Origin: Pseudacidovorax sp. | GTDB taxonomy: Bacteria > Pseudomonadota > Gammaproteobacteria > Burkholderiales > Burkholderiaceae_C | Direction of reading: 5' to 3' | Assembly (NCBI RefSeq): GCF_017991995.1 | Contig: NZ_JAGOPN010000001.1 | Location: 460,612 to 524,611, forward strand | DNA: 64,000 nt | Shown: positions 53,477-63,610 of the stretch, one piece after another | How the letters are laid out: each line of letters starts with the position of its first letter | Position numbering within the stretch: the first letter of the stretch is position 1 | The notes under the pieces: model-generated | Told to the model about the DNA's origin: nothing | Databases searched by the model: none | What the model saw: the letters and a program-made list of their open reading frames with translations, nothing else | Translations under genes and position numbers: made by a program

Positions 53477-54463
53477 ATGACAGTTCGATTCACCCGCCGG
53501 GCTGCGCTCGGCTGGCTCGCCGCCTCTGGCGCGGGCGCCCTGCCCTTTACCTCCTACGCCCAGGCCGAATGGCCCACCAAGACCGTGCGGATCATCGTGC
53601 CCTTCGCGCCCGGCGGTGGCGCGGACAGTTCGGCGCGGGTGCTGGGCGACCTGCTCTCGCCGCTGCTCGGCCAGGCCGTGATCGTCGAGAACAAGCCCGG
53701 CGCCGGCAGCGCCATCGGCGTGATGGCCGCGGCCCAGGCGCGCGACGGCCACACGCTGCTGATGGCCAGCAACAGCATGGTCATCAACCCCGCGCTCAAT
53801 CCGCAGATCGGTTACGACCCCATCGCCGACTTCGATGCCGTGGGCATGGTCTCCGACCAGCCACTGGTGCTGGTGGTGCCGGCCAGCTCGCCCATCCGCT
53901 CGATGCAGGAGCTGGTGGCGCAGGCCAAGGCCAAACCGGGGCAGTTGAGCGCCGGCAACAGCGGCAACGGCACGCTGGCGCACATCGCCTCGGAGATCTT
54001 CGCGGGCCAGGTGGGCGCGGAGATCGTGCCGGTGGCCTACAAGGGCGAAAGCGCGCTGATGCCGGACCTGATCAGCGGCCTGCTGGGCTTCGGCTTCCTC
54101 AACCTGCCGAGCGTGGCGCCGCACATCAAAGCGGGCAAGCTGCGGGCGCTCGCCGTGTCCTCGTCGCAGCCGGTGGCCGACCTGCCGGGTGTGCCGACGG
54201 TCAAGTCGCTGGGCTATCCGGCGCTGGAGGTGCGCGGCTGGGCGGCCCTGCTGGCGCCGCACGGCAGCATTGCGCCGGCCGGGCTCGCACGGCTCGAAGC
54301 GGCGCTCGCCAAGGTGCTGGCGTCGGAGACGGTCAAGTCCAAGTTCGCCATGCTCAATGTGGAGCCCGTGGTGATGGACCGCCAGGCCACCGCCCGCTTC
54401 CTGCAGGCCGAGACGCGCCGCTATGCCGACATCGTGAAATCGCGCGGCATCAAGGCGGGCTGA
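53477..54463 (+). CDS. Bug-family (TctC-like) tripartite tricarboxylate receptor
   Basis: A 328-residue periplasmic Bug receptor. A twin-Arg signal peptide (FTRRAALGWLAASGAGALPF) ends near SYAQA. The mature start KTVRIIVPFAPGGGADSSAR and the QAVIVENKPGAGSAIG segment are diagnostic. Bug proteins bind carboxylates and aromatic or pyridine acids. The TctA/TctB membrane subunits are not encoded here, so this is one of the many orphan Bugs of Burkholderiales. It is followed 4 bp later by an FAD oxidoreductase, and the pair is probably controlled by the divergent LysR. Confidence 0.92.
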   Translation: MTVRFTRRAALGWLAASGAGALPFTSYAQAEWPTKTVRIIVPFAPGGGADSSARVLGDLLSPLLGQAVIVENKPGAGSAIGVMAAAQARDGHTLLMASNSMVINPALNPQIGYDPIADFDAVGMVSDQPLVLVVPASSPIRSMQELVAQAKAKPGQLSAGNSGNGTLAHIASEIFAGQVGAEIVPVAYKGESALMPDLISGLLGFGFLNLPSVAPHIKAGKLRALAVSSSQPVADLPGVPTVKSLGYPALEVRGWAALLAPHGSIAPAGLARLEAALAKVLASETVKSKFAMLNVEPVVMDRQATARFLQAETRRYADIVKSRGIKAG

Positions 54464-54467
54464 GTCG

Positions 54468-55784
54468 ATGACGCTGACGACGACGAAGCCGGCCGACGCC
54501 CTGCCCGCCATCGAGACCGACGTGCTGGTCTGCGGGGGGGGCGTGGCGGGCACGGTGGCCGCGGTGGCCGCCGCGCGCCAGGGTGCCCGCACCGTGCTGA
54601 TGGAGCGCTACGGCTTCCTCGGCGGCAACGCCACGGCCGGGGCCGTCGCCCAATTCAACAGCTGGCAGACGGCTGCCGGCCGCCGCGTGGTGGCCGGCCT
54701 GGCGCAGGAGGTGGTGGAGCGCCTGCGCGACTACGGCGGCGCGGGCGAGCACCACAGCTTCGTCATGTCCACCGGCCACCGGATGGACCGGGTCGAATAC
54801 GCGCCCGAGCTGCTCAAGCTGGTGCTGGACGACCTGGTGCGCGAGGCCGGCGTGCAGCCGCTGCTGCATGCCACGCTGCTGGATGTGCAGCGTGAAGGCC
54901 GGCGCATCACCTCGGTGCGCGTGCTGACCAAGGGCGGCGCCCGCACCGTGCGCCCCCAGGTGCTGATCGACACCTCGGGCGACATGGACGCCATGAAGCA
55001 CGCCAGCGCCACCTTCCTCGAACTGGGCGATGGCGAGGCCCTGCAGCCCGCAACCATGATGTTCCGCTTCGGCCCCATCGACTTCGCGCGGCTCGACGCC
55101 TTGAGCAGCGAAGAAAAGGAGGCCATCGCCCGCCGCGGCTTCGAGCAGGGCGAGCTGGCCCGGGCAGCGCTGCATCTGGCGCGCGACCCGTTCTCCGACG
55201 ACGGGTGGTTCAACATCAGCCGCCTGGGCATCGACGCCACCGACCCGATGGCCCTGGGCCGCGCCGAGATCGAGGGCCGCCGCCAGGCCTGGCGCGCCGC
55301 GGCCTTCCTCCAGCGCGCGCTGCCGGGCTGCGAGCATGGCCGCCTGCTCAACTTCGGCACGCAGGTCGGCATCCGCGAGACGCGCCGCGTGGCCGGCGAC
55401 CATGTGCTCACCGCCGAGGAACTGCTGCGGCCCGAACCCTTCGCCGATGCGATTGCCGCGGGTGCGTACCCCATCGACATCCACCCCGCCACGGGTGGTG
55501 GGCTGACCTACCGCTCGCTGGGCGAGGAGCATGCCTACCGCATCCCGCTGCGCAGCCTGATCCCGCGCGGGATGGACAACGCCCTGGTGGCCGGCCGCGG
55601 CATCTCGGCCACCCATGAGGCGCTGGCCGCGGTGCGGGTGATGACGATCTGCATGGCGATGGGCCAGGCGGCGGGCACGGCGGCGGCGATGGCCGTGCGC
55701 TCGGATGGCCGCGCCGATCTGCGGACGGTCGACGTGCAGGCCCTGCGGCGCCAGCTGCTGGCCGACGGCGCCTGCCTGGCCTGA
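54468..55784 (+). CDS. FAD-dependent oxidoreductase (FAD-dependent dehydrogenase family)
   Basis: A 438-residue FAD oxidoreductase. The dinucleotide motif DVLVCGGGVAGTVAAVAAARQGARTVLMERYGFLGGNAT starts near 18 and includes the LGGNAT stretch of the FAD_oxidored group. Further conserved parts are IDTSGDMDAM (about 166) and a C-terminal FAD-closing segment NALVAGRGISATHEALAAVRV. The substrate is unknown; it lies 4 bp behind the Bug receptor, so it probably acts on the compound bound by that receptor. No signal peptide is seen. Confidence 0.82.
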   Translation: MTLTTTKPADALPAIETDVLVCGGGVAGTVAAVAAARQGARTVLMERYGFLGGNATAGAVAQFNSWQTAAGRRVVAGLAQEVVERLRDYGGAGEHHSFVMSTGHRMDRVEYAPELLKLVLDDLVREAGVQPLLHATLLDVQREGRRITSVRVLTKGGARTVRPQVLIDTSGDMDAMKHASATFLELGDGEALQPATMMFRFGPIDFARLDALSSEEKEAIARRGFEQGELARAALHLARDPFSDDGWFNISRLGIDATDPMALGRAEIEGRRQAWRAAAFLQRALPGCEHGRLLNFGTQVGIRETRRVAGDHVLTAEELLRPEPFADAIAAGAYPIDIHPATGGGLTYRSLGEEHAYRIPLRSLIPRGMDNALVAGRGISATHEALAAVRVMTICMAMGQAAGTAAAMAVRSDGRADLRTVDVQALRRQLLADGACLA

Positions 55785-55831
55785 CACGGCCAGGCGCGCT
55801 GGATGTCGGCCTCCCCCGATAATCCGCGCCC

Positions 55832-57040
55832 ATGAATCCCCTGCTCGACAGGCTGCAGCCCTATCCCTTCGAACGGCTGCGGCAGCTCTTTGCTGGCGTC
55901 ACGCCCAGCACCGCCTACTCGCCCATCAGCCTGGGCATCGGCGAACCCAAGCATCCCACCCCGCCCTTCATCAAGCAGGCCCTGATCGAGGGCCTCGACT
56001 CCCTCTCCGGCTATCCGGCCACGGCCGGCGACCTGAAGCTGCGCACCGCCTTCACCAATTGGCTGCAAACGCGCTACGGCCTGGCGCTCGATCCGGCCAC
56101 GCAGGTGCTGCCGGTCAACGGCTCGCGCGAGGCGCTGTTCGCGCTGGCGCAGACGGTGGTCGACAGCAGCCGCACCCCGCGGCCCATCGTCGTCTCGCCC
56201 AATCCCTTCTATCAGATCTACGAGGGCTCGGCCCTGCTGGCCGGCGCCGACGTCTGGTACGCACCCAGCGACCCGGCCCGCAACTTCGCGGTGGACTGGG
56301 ACAGCGTGCCGGCCGAGGTGTGGCAGCGGACCCAGCTGGTGTATGTCTGCTCGCCGGGCAACCCGACCGGGGCCGTCATGCCGCTCGACGAATGGCGCAA
56401 GCTCTTCGCCCTCTCGGACGAGCACGGCTTCGTCATCGCCTCGGACGAGTGCTACAGCGAGATCTACTTCCGCGACGAACCGCCCCTGGGCGGACTGGAA
56501 GCCGCGGCCAAGCTGGGCCGCGATTTCCGCCGGCTGATCGCGCTCACGTCGCTTTCCAAGCGCAGCAACGTGCCCGGCCTGCGCAGCGGCTTCGTCGCCG
56601 GCGACGCCGAGATCATCAAGCGCTTCCTGCTCTACCGCACCTACCACGGCAGCGCCATGAGCGGCCTCGTGGCCGCCGCCAGCATCGCGGCCTGGGGCGA
56701 CGAGACCCATGTGGTGGACAACCGCGAGCAGTACCGCCGCAAGTTCGCCACCGTCACGCCGATCCTGGAGTCGGTGCTGGATGTGCGCCTGCCCGACGCC
56801 AGCTTCTACCTGTGGGCCGGCGTGCCCGCAGCCTGGAACGGCGACGACGCGGCCTTCGCCCGCGCCCTGTACGCTCAATACAATGTGACGGTGCTGCCCG
56901 GCAGCTACCTGGCGCGCGAGGCGCAAGGCAGCAATCCCGGCCGCGGCCGCGTGCGGATGGCCCTGGTGGCCGACACCGCCGAATGCACCGAAGCCGCGCG
57001 CCGCATCGCCGAATTCGCCACCCAGGCACCTTCGGCCTGA
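55832..57040 (+). CDS. dapC: Succinyldiaminopimelate aminotransferase
   Basis: PLP-dependent class I aminotransferase making N-succinyl-L,L-diaminopimelate in lysine/peptidoglycan biosynthesis. The 402 residues contain the family opening LQPYPFERLRQLFAG, PLP-site stretches VCSPGNPTGAV near 170 and SDECYSEIYF near 205, and the Schiff-base lysine in LTSLSKRSNVPGLRSGF. dapD follows 45 bp later and dapE is 2.4 kb further on. The order supports DapC rather than a generic aminotransferase. It is 47 bp from the FAD oxidoreductase but belongs to a separate functional unit. Confidence 0.92.
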   Translation: MNPLLDRLQPYPFERLRQLFAGVTPSTAYSPISLGIGEPKHPTPPFIKQALIEGLDSLSGYPATAGDLKLRTAFTNWLQTRYGLALDPATQVLPVNGSREALFALAQTVVDSSRTPRPIVVSPNPFYQIYEGSALLAGADVWYAPSDPARNFAVDWDSVPAEVWQRTQLVYVCSPGNPTGAVMPLDEWRKLFALSDEHGFVIASDECYSEIYFRDEPPLGGLEAAAKLGRDFRRLIALTSLSKRSNVPGLRSGFVAGDAEIIKRFLLYRTYHGSAMSGLVAAASIAAWGDETHVVDNREQYRRKFATVTPILESVLDVRLPDASFYLWAGVPAAWNGDDAAFARALYAQYNVTVLPGSYLAREAQGSNPGRGRVRMALVADTAECTEAARRIAEFATQAPSA

Positions 57041-57085
57041 GCCGCGCCCCACTTCTTCTCGCCTCTCCCTTCGAGTCCGAATCCA

Positions 57086-57919
57086 ATGACCCAGCAACTG
57101 CAACAGATCATCGACGCCGCGTGGGAAGACCGCGCCGCCCTCTCCCCCAGCCAGGCCCCCAAGGAAGTGGCCGACGCGGTCGAGCATGTGATCGTCCAGC
57201 TCAACAACGGCAGCCTGCGCGTGGCCACCCGCGAAGGCGTGGGCCAATGGACGGTGCATCAGTGGGTCAAGAAGGCCGTGCTGCTGTCCTTCCGCCTGAA
57301 GGACAACGAGCAGATCCAGGCCGGCAGCCTGGGCTTCTACGACAAGGTGCAGACCAAGTTCTCGCACCTGTCGGCCGATGAGCTGAAGCAGGCCGGCGTG
57401 CGCATCGTGCCGCCCGCCGTCGCCCGCCGTGGCAGCTACATCGCCAAGGGCGCGATCCTGATGCCCAGCTACGTCAACATCGGCGCCTACGTGGACGAAG
57501 GCACCATGGTCGACACCTGGGCCACCGTGGGCAGTTGCGCCCAGGTGGGCAAGAACGTGCACCTTTCGGGCGGCGTGGGCCTGGGCGGCGTGCTGGAGCC
57601 CCTGCAGGCCAACCCGACCATCATCGAGGACAACTGCTTCATCGGCGCCCGCTCCGAAGTGGTCGAAGGCGTGATCGTCGAAGAAAACTCGGTGCTGGGC
57701 ATGGGCGTGTACATCGGCCAGAGCACGCCGATCTTCAACCGCGACACAGGCGAGATCAGCTATGGCCGCGTGCCCTCGGGCAGCGTGGTCATCAGCGGCA
57801 ACCTGCCCAAGAAGACCAAGTCGGGCCAGGACTACAGCACCTACGCCGCCATCATCGTCAAGACGGTGGATGCGCAGACCCGCTCCAAGACCAGCCTGAA
57901 CGACCTGTTGCGCGACTGA
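57086..57919 (+). CDS. dapD: Tetrahydrodipicolinate N-succinyltransferase
   Basis: Transfers a succinyl group from succinyl-CoA to tetrahydrodipicolinate. The 277 residues have the normal length, an N-terminal helical part and a left-handed parallel beta-helix (hexapeptide repeats from about 105 to 235, such as [34 protein letters not shown] and [20 protein letters not shown]). It follows dapC by 45 bp and is capped by a rho-independent terminator at 57933. ATG 57086 fits the family start. Confidence 0.95.
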   Translation: MTQQLQQIIDAAWEDRAALSPSQAPKEVADAVEHVIVQLNNGSLRVATREGVGQWTVHQWVKKAVLLSFRLKDNEQIQAGSLGFYDKVQTKFSHLSADELKQAGVRIVPPAVARRGSYIAKGAILMPSYVNIGAYVDEGTMVDTWATVGSCAQVGKNVHLSGGVGLGGVLEPLQANPTIIEDNCFIGARSEVVEGVIVEENSVLGMGVYIGQSTPIFNRDTGEISYGRVPSGSVVISGNLPKKTKSGQDYSTYAAIIVKTVDAQTRSKTSLNDLLRD

Positions 57920-57932
57920 CCTGCCGGGCAGC

Positions 57933-57955
57933 GGCCGCCTGCGGGCGGCCTTTTT
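57933..57955 (+). terminator. Rho-independent terminator after dapD
   Basis: Stem GGCCGCC (57933-57939) with GGCGGCC (57944-57950), a 4-base loop, followed by five T's, beginning 13 bp after the dapD stop. A strong terminator separating dapCD from the PilU-like gene. Confidence 0.8.
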
Positions 57956-57999
57956 CTTGCAAGCCCCACCACCACACGCCGTATTACTCTGGAGCCGCC

Positions 58000-59154
58000 A
58001 TGGGAACGATGGAGCGCATTCTTCGACTGATGGCCGAACGCCAGGCCTCCGACGTTTACCTGTCGCCGAAGGCTGCCGCGCTGATCCGCATCAACGGCCA
58101 GTGCATGCCGATCAACGGCCAGATCCTGCCCGTGTCGGCGCCGCTGGAACTGCTGCGGGAGATCATCGACGAGAAACGCATGGCCGAGTTCGAGCGCACC
58201 GGCGAGCTCAACACCGCCGTGCCGCTGCGCGACGTGGGCAGCTTCCGGGTGAGCGCGATGCGCCAGCGCGGCAGCTGCGCCGTGGTGGTGCGCTTCATCC
58301 CCGTGACCGTGCCGCCCTTCGACACGCTGGCGTTGCCGCCGGTGCTCAAGACGCTGGTCATGGAGCGCCGCGGGCTGATCCTGATGGTCGGCGCCACGGG
58401 TTCGGGCAAGTCGACCACGCTGGCCTCGATGCTGGACCTGCGCAACGAGAGCACGCCCGGCCACATTCTCACCATCGAGGAGCCCATCGAGTTCGCCTTC
58501 CAGAACAAGAAGTCGGTGGTCAACCAGCGCGAAGTGGGCCACGACACGGCCACGCTGGAGACCGCCCTGAAGAACGCGCTGCGCCAGGCGCCCGACGTGA
58601 TCCTGATCGGCGAGATCCGCGACCGCGAGACCATGAGCGCCGCGCTGGCCTATGCGCAGTCGGGCCACCTGGTGCTGGCCACGCTGCATGCCAACAACGC
58701 TTACCGCGCGCTCAACCGCATCCAGAGCTTCTACCCGCTGGAAGTGCGCTCGACGCTGCTCAACGACATGGCCAGCGGCCTGCGCGCCGTGATCGCCCAG
58801 CGCCTGCTGCGCACGCCGCAGGGTGCGCGCGTGCCGGCGGTGGAGGTGATGCTCAACACGGCGCTGGTGCGCGACCTGATCGAGCGCGGCGACTTCGACG
58901 GCATCAAGGACGCCATGGAACACTCCATGGCCGAGGGCTCGCAGACCTTCGAGGAAGCGATCGCCCGGCTGGTGCTGGAGGGCAAGGTCAGCCGCGACGA
59001 GGCCCTGGTGCACGCCGACTCGCCCGCGAACCTGATGTGGCGGCTGCAGAACGAAAACCGTCCGCGCGAGCCCGGCAAGGCCGAGCCCCCGCTGATGCAG
59101 CAGACCGAGGCGCCGACGTTCACGGACATCACGCTGGACGTGCATCCGGGGTGA
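58000..59154 (+). CDS. PilT/PilU-family twitching motility ATPase (solitary)
   Basis: Hexameric retraction-type ATPase of type IV pilus systems; PilU is the accessory retraction ATPase. The 384 residues show Walker A GATGSGKST near 132, Asp box IGEIRDRET, the AIRNLIRE-equivalent and the His box TLHANNA, and the N-terminal PAS-like domain DVYLSPKAAALIRINGQCMPI. It is longer than PilT (about 345) and more similar to PilU in the QREVGHDTATLETALKNALRQAPDVILIGEIR segment. No pil genes are next to it; it lies between dapD and dapE. Start ATG 58000, with GGAG at 57991; ATG 58009 is possible. Confidence 0.86.
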   Translation: MGTMERILRLMAERQASDVYLSPKAAALIRINGQCMPINGQILPVSAPLELLREIIDEKRMAEFERTGELNTAVPLRDVGSFRVSAMRQRGSCAVVVRFIPVTVPPFDTLALPPVLKTLVMERRGLILMVGATGSGKSTTLASMLDLRNESTPGHILTIEEPIEFAFQNKKSVVNQREVGHDTATLETALKNALRQAPDVILIGEIRDRETMSAALAYAQSGHLVLATLHANNAYRALNRIQSFYPLEVRSTLLNDMASGLRAVIAQRLLRTPQGARVPAVEVMLNTALVRDLIERGDFDGIKDAMEHSMAEGSQTFEEAIARLVLEGKVSRDEALVHADSPANLMWRLQNENRPREPGKAEPPLMQQTEAPTFTDITLDVHPG

Positions 59155-59159
59155 TGAGC

Positions 59160-59345
59160 GTTCACCCCCCATGCCGCTTCGCGGCTCCGGGCGGCCGCCA
59201 GAGGCGGCTGCTCTTCGGGCACGTCCAAGCCTGCACAGGCAGGCTCGGAGCCGCGGCCCTCAGCCCCTCTCTTGCGCCTTCGGCTTGGAGGGGGGCGCAC
59301 CCAGAGGCCTGGCGAAGCCAGTTCCTCGGGTGCTCTGGGGTGGCC
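59160..59345. repeat. Degenerate intergenic repeat between the PilU-like gene and dapE
   Basis: The 337 bp between the PilU-like gene and dapE hold no convincing gene. The DNA is a set of imperfect palindromes (near 59172-59190, ATGCCGCTTCGCGGCT; near 59228-59250, AGCCTGCACAGGCAGGCT; near 59297-59330, around CCTGGCGAAGCCAG and GGTGCTCTGGGG). These resemble the class near 14436 (GCGAAGCG, CCCCC-rich blocks). Typical of non-coding repeat DNA in Comamonadaceae genomes. The last 100 bp (59390-59491) probably contain the dapE promoter. Confidence 0.5.
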
Positions 59346-59491
59346 TGCTCCGCGGCCTTCTGATGACTCGATAAATTGCGGCTTCTGGCGCTTTCGTCCG
59401 CGCGCCGGATCGCTCGCGCCAAGGGCCTGTGCCCTAACCATTTTTTCGGGGACACCAAAGCTCATGGCGTCCCTTTCTTTCCGCCATTGCC

Positions 59492-60661
59492 ATGACCCGA
59501 ACCCTGCAACTCGCCGAAGAACTGATCGCCTGCCCTTCCGTCACGCCCGAGGACGCGCAGTGCCAGCAGATCCTGGGCGAACGCCTGGCCCCATTGGGCT
59601 TCACGCTCGAGACCATCGCGAGCGGGCCCGACGACTTCCGCGTGACCAACCTGTGGGCGGTGCGCGGCGCGCCGACGGCGCCGACGCTGGTCTTCGCCGG
59701 CCACACCGACGTGGTACCCACCGGGCCGCTGGAGCAGTGGACCAGCCCGCCCTTCACCCCGACGCATCGCGACGGCAAGCTCTACGGCCGCGGGGCCTGC
59801 GACATGAAGAGTTCGCTGGCGGCCTTCGTCGTCGCCATCGAGGAATTCCTGGCCGCCCATCCCGACCCCACGCTTCGCCTGGCCCTGCTGCTGACCAGCG
59901 ACGAGGAAGGCCCCGGCGTCGATGGCACGGTGGTGGTCTGCAATCAGCTGGCGGCGCGGGGCGAGCGGCTGGACTACTGCATCGTCGGCGAGCCCACCTC
60001 GGTCAGCCGCTGCGGCGACATGATCAAGAACGGCCGCCGCGGCACCATGAGCGGCAAGCTGACGGTGCATGGCGTGCAGGGCCACATCGCCTATCCGCAC
60101 CTGGCGAAGAACCCGGTGCATGCCTTCGCGCCTGCACTGGCCGAGCTGGTGGCCATCAATGCCGCCGGCGGCTGGGACCCGAAGCCCAACCCCTACTTCC
60201 AGCCGACCAGCTGGCAGATCAGCAACATCCATGCGGGCACGGGTGCGAGCAACGTGATCCCGGGCCATGCGGTCATCGACTTCAACTTCCGCTTCTCCAC
60301 CGAGGTCACGGCCGAGGCGCTGCAGCAGCGCGTGCAGTCGGTGCTGGATGCGCACGGCGTCGGATACGACCTGAAGTGGACCATCGGCGGCCTGCCCTTC
60401 CTGACCACGCCGGGCGCGCTGGTCGAGGCCGTGCAGGCGGCCATCCGCGATGAGGCGGGCATCGAAACCGAACTCTCCACCAGCGGTGGCACCAGCGATG
60501 CGCGCTTCATCGCCAAGGTCTGCGCGCAGGTGGTGGAACTGGGCCCGGTCAACGCCAGCATCCACAAGATCGACGAGCACATCGAGGTCGCGGCCATCGA
60601 GACGCTCAAGAACATGTACCGCCGCACCATCGAGCGGCTGGAGGCCGTCGCCCATGTCTGA
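59492..60661 (+). CDS. dapE: Succinyl-diaminopimelate desuccinylase
   Basis: Dinuclear zinc M20-family hydrolase removing succinate from N-succinyl-L,L-diaminopimelate. The 389 residues have metal-site motifs [12 protein letters not shown] near 67, [13 protein letters not shown] near 93, [12 protein letters not shown] near 131 (general base Glu) and VGEPTS near 165. It starts 337 bp after the PilU-like gene and its 3' end overlaps prmB by 8 bp. It supplies the last succinylase step for the pathway started by DapD and DapC upstream. Confidence 0.95.
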   Translation: MTRTLQLAEELIACPSVTPEDAQCQQILGERLAPLGFTLETIASGPDDFRVTNLWAVRGAPTAPTLVFAGHTDVVPTGPLEQWTSPPFTPTHRDGKLYGRGACDMKSSLAAFVVAIEEFLAAHPDPTLRLALLLTSDEEGPGVDGTVVVCNQLAARGERLDYCIVGEPTSVSRCGDMIKNGRRGTMSGKLTVHGVQGHIAYPHLAKNPVHAFAPALAELVAINAAGGWDPKPNPYFQPTSWQISNIHAGTGASNVIPGHAVIDFNFRFSTEVTAEALQQRVQSVLDAHGVGYDLKWTIGGLPFLTTPGALVEAVQAAIRDEAGIETELSTSGGTSDARFIAKVCAQVVELGPVNASIHKIDEHIEVAAIETLKNMYRRTIERLEAVAHV

Positions 60662-61541
60662 AGACACCGCCCTGACGGTGATGGCCCTGGTGCAGGAGGC
60701 CGAGCAACGACTGGCCGAGTCCGGCGTCGCCTTCGGCCATGGCACCACCAACGCCTTCGACGAGGCCGCCTGGCTGGTGCTGTGGCGCCTGCGCCTGCCG
60801 CTGGACCAGTTGGACGAGAACGCCGAGCGCCCCGTTGCGCCCGGCGCCGCGGCGCAGGTGCGCGCGCTGGTCGACGAGCGCATCGCCACCCGCAAGCCTG
60901 CCGCCTACTTGACCAAAGAGGCCTGGCTGCAGGGCGTGGACTTCTACGTGGACGAGCGCGCCATCGTGCCGCGCAGCTTCATCGCCGAACTGCTGGCCGA
61001 CGCGAGCATCGACAACTGGCTGGGCGAGCACACGCAGCGCGTGCTGGACCTGTGCACCGGCAACGGCAGCCTGGCCGTGCTGGCCGCCCTGGCCTGGCCG
61101 GAGGTGCAGGTCGATGCCGCCGACATCTCGCCCGAGGCGCTGGAAGTGGCGGCCATCAACGTCGCGCGTCATCAGCTCGATGCCCGCGTGCGTCTGCTGC
61201 AGTCCGACGGGCTGGCAGGTGTCGATGGCGTGTACGACCTGATCCTGTGCAACCCGCCCTACGTCAACGCCGCCAGCATGGCCGCGCTGCCGCAGGAATA
61301 CCGCGCCGAGCCCGAACTGGCGCTGGCCGGCGGCGCCGACGGCATGGACTTCGTGCGCCGCCTGCTCGCCGATGCCCCCACCCGCATGAGCGAACACGCC
61401 GTGCTGGTGCTGGAGATCGGCAACGAGCGGCCTTTCTTCGAGGCCGCCTTTCCCCACCTCGAGGCCGTCTGGCTCTCGACCAGCGCCGGCGACGACCAGG
61501 TGCTGCTGCTGACCCGCGACGCCCTCGTCGCCCACTCATGA
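60654..61541 (+). CDS. prmB: Ribosomal protein uL3 glutamine N5-methyltransferase
   Basis: SAM-dependent methyltransferase modifying a glutamine of 50S protein uL3. The 295 residues start with an N-terminal helical domain, then [25 protein letters not shown], the SAM motif [14 protein letters not shown] near 126 and the catalytic NPPYVN near 200. [12 protein letters not shown] and the overall length mark PrmB rather than PrmC/HemK. It overlaps dapE by 8 bp and yheS by 4 bp (ATGA), so the three are translationally coupled. Confidence 0.92.
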   Translation: MSEDTALTVMALVQEAEQRLAESGVAFGHGTTNAFDEAAWLVLWRLRLPLDQLDENAERPVAPGAAAQVRALVDERIATRKPAAYLTKEAWLQGVDFYVDERAIVPRSFIAELLADASIDNWLGEHTQRVLDLCTGNGSLAVLAALAWPEVQVDAADISPEALEVAAINVARHQLDARVRLLQSDGLAGVDGVYDLILCNPPYVNAASMAALPQEYRAEPELALAGGADGMDFVRRLLADAPTRMSEHAVLVLEIGNERPFFEAAFPHLEAVWLSTSAGDDQVLLLTRDALVAHS

Positions 61542-63610
61542 TCATCCTGAACAACGTCGTCCTGCGCCGCGGCACCAAGGTGCTGCTCGACAGCGCGAGC
61601 GTCACCCTCAACCCCGGCGAGAAGGTCGGTCTGGTCGGCCGCAACGGTGCCGGCAAGTCCACCCTGTTCGCCCTCCTCAATGGCACCCTGCACGAGGACG
61701 GCGGCGACTTCAGCATCCCGAAGCAATGGCGCATGGCCCAGGTGGCCCAGCACATGCCCGAGACGGAAGACTCGGCCACCGACTTCGTGGTGGCCGGCGA
61801 CACCCGCCTGGCCGAGGCCCGCGCGGCCCTGGCCACCGCCGAGGCCCTGCACGCCGCCAACCCCGACGATGCCGATGCCGGCATGGCCCTGGGCCAGGCC
61901 TACAGCGACATCGCCGATGCCGGCGAGCACGACGCCGTGCCGCGGGCGCAGGCCCTCATCATGGGCCTGGGCTTCAAGCTGCACGAGCTGGACCGGCCGG
62001 TCAACAGCTTCTCCGGCGGCTGGCGCATGCGCCTGCAACTGGCCCGCGCGCTGATGTGCCCCAGCGACCTGCTGCTGCTGGACGAGCCCACCAACCACCT
62101 GGACCTGGACGCCCTGGTCTGGCTCGAAGCCTGGCTGCAGAAGTACGACGGCACGATGCTCGTCATCAGCCACGACCGCGAGTTCCTGGACGCCGTGACC
62201 AACGTCACCGTGCACATCGAGCAGGCCAAGCTCACACGCTACGGCGGCAACTACAGCAAGTTCGAGGACATGCGCGCGCTGCGCATGGAGCAGCAGCAGA
62301 TCGCCCACGAACGCCAGCAGGAAAAGATCGCCCACCTGCAGAAGTTCATCGACCGCTTCAAGGCCAAGGCCAGCAAGGCCAAACAGGCGCAGAGCCGGGT
62401 CAAGGCCCTGGCCCGCATGGAACGCGTGGCGCCGCTGCTGGCCGAGGCCGAGTTCACCTTCAGCTTCAAGGAGCCGGCCAACCTGCCCAATCCGATGCTC
62501 AGCATCACGAATGCGAGCTTCGGCTACATGCAGGAAGACGGCAGCGCCACCACCATCCTGTCGGGCGTGAGCCGCGGCGTGCTGGCCGGCCAGCGCATCG
62601 GCATCCTGGGCGCCAACGGGCAGGGCAAGTCCACCTTCGTGAAGACGGTGGCGCACGACCTGCCGCTGGTCTCCGGCACCGTGACCGAAGGCAAGGGCCT
62701 GGCGATCGGCTACTTCGCCCAGCAGGAGCTGGACGTGCTGCATGAGACCAGCAACCCGCTGGAGCACATGGTGCGCCTGGCGCGCGAGCTGGGCTCCGCC
62801 GCGCCGGCCGCCCGCACCGAGCAGGACCTGCGCGGCTTTCTGGGCAGCTTCAACTTCAGCGGCGACATGGTCAAGCAGCCGGTCGGCACCATGAGCGGTG
62901 GCGAGAAGGCGCGCCTGGTGCTGGCCATGATGGTGTGGCAGCGCCCCAACCTGCTGCTGCTGGACGAGCCGACCAACCACCTGGACCTGGCGACACGCGA
63001 GGCCCTGGCCATGGCGCTGAACGAGTTCGAAGGCACGCTGATGCTGGTGAGCCACGACCGCGCCCTGCTGCGCACCGTGTGCGATGAGTTCTGGCTGGTG
63101 GGCCGTGGCGAGGTGCGCGACTTCGACGGCGACCTGGACGACTACCAGCGCTATCTGCTGGACGAATCGAAGCGATTGCGCGAAGAAGCCAAGCAGGCGA
63201 ATGCGGCGGAGGTGGCCGCGTCCGCGGCCGCCGCAGCGCCTGCTCCTGCCAAGGCTGCGGTGCCGATGGCATCCGCCACAGCACCCGTCGCGACCGCTTC
63301 TCCTGCCACCGTGTCGACATCGGCGGCACCCTCCGTGGACGGCCGCACGCAGCGCCAGAACGACGCCCGCGAGCGCCAGCGCCTAGCCGAGCAAAGTCGT
63401 CCGCTGCGCAAGGAATTGGCAAGTCTCGACCAGCGCATGGCCCAGGCCAACGCCGAGAAGAGCGCACTGGAAGCGCGCCTCGCCAGCCCGCTGCCGCCAG
63501 CGGAGATCGCGGAAGCCGGCAAACGCCTCAAGCAGCTCGGCGACGAGATCGAGGCGATGGAGGAGCGCTGGCTGGAACTGTCCGAGGCGCTGGAAGGCAT
63601 CGGGTCCTGA
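61538..63610 (+). CDS. yheS: ABC-F ATPase, YheS-like
   Basis: Soluble ABC-F protein with two nucleotide-binding domains; family members act on the ribosome (translation factor or resistance protein). The 690 residues match E. coli YheS along most of their length: Walker A GRNGAGKST near 35 and GANGQGKST near 351, signatures FSGGWRMRLQLARAL and MSGGEKARLVLAMM, and Walker B LLLLDEPTNHLDLD twice. The interdomain linker has KASKAKQAQSRVKALARM, the ribosome P-site probe. A C-terminal Ala/Pro-rich spacer (about 555-605) leads to a coiled coil. It starts in the prmB stop (ATGA). Confidence 0.93.
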   Translation: MIILNNVVLRRGTKVLLDSASVTLNPGEKVGLVGRNGAGKSTLFALLNGTLHEDGGDFSIPKQWRMAQVAQHMPETEDSATDFVVAGDTRLAEARAALATAEALHAANPDDADAGMALGQAYSDIADAGEHDAVPRAQALIMGLGFKLHELDRPVNSFSGGWRMRLQLARALMCPSDLLLLDEPTNHLDLDALVWLEAWLQKYDGTMLVISHDREFLDAVTNVTVHIEQAKLTRYGGNYSKFEDMRALRMEQQQIAHERQQEKIAHLQKFIDRFKAKASKAKQAQSRVKALARMERVAPLLAEAEFTFSFKEPANLPNPMLSITNASFGYMQEDGSATTILSGVSRGVLAGQRIGILGANGQGKSTFVKTVAHDLPLVSGTVTEGKGLAIGYFAQQELDVLHETSNPLEHMVRLARELGSAAPAARTEQDLRGFLGSFNFSGDMVKQPVGTMSGGEKARLVLAMMVWQRPNLLLLDEPTNHLDLATREALAMALNEFEGTLMLVSHDRALLRTVCDEFWLVGRGEVRDFDGDLDDYQRYLLDESKRLREEAKQANAAEVAASAAAAAPAPAKAAVPMASATAPVATASPATVSTSAAPSVDGRTQRQNDARERQRLAEQSRPLRKELASLDQRMAQANAEKSALEARLASPLPPAEIAEAGKRLKQLGDEIEAMEERWLELSEALEGIGS

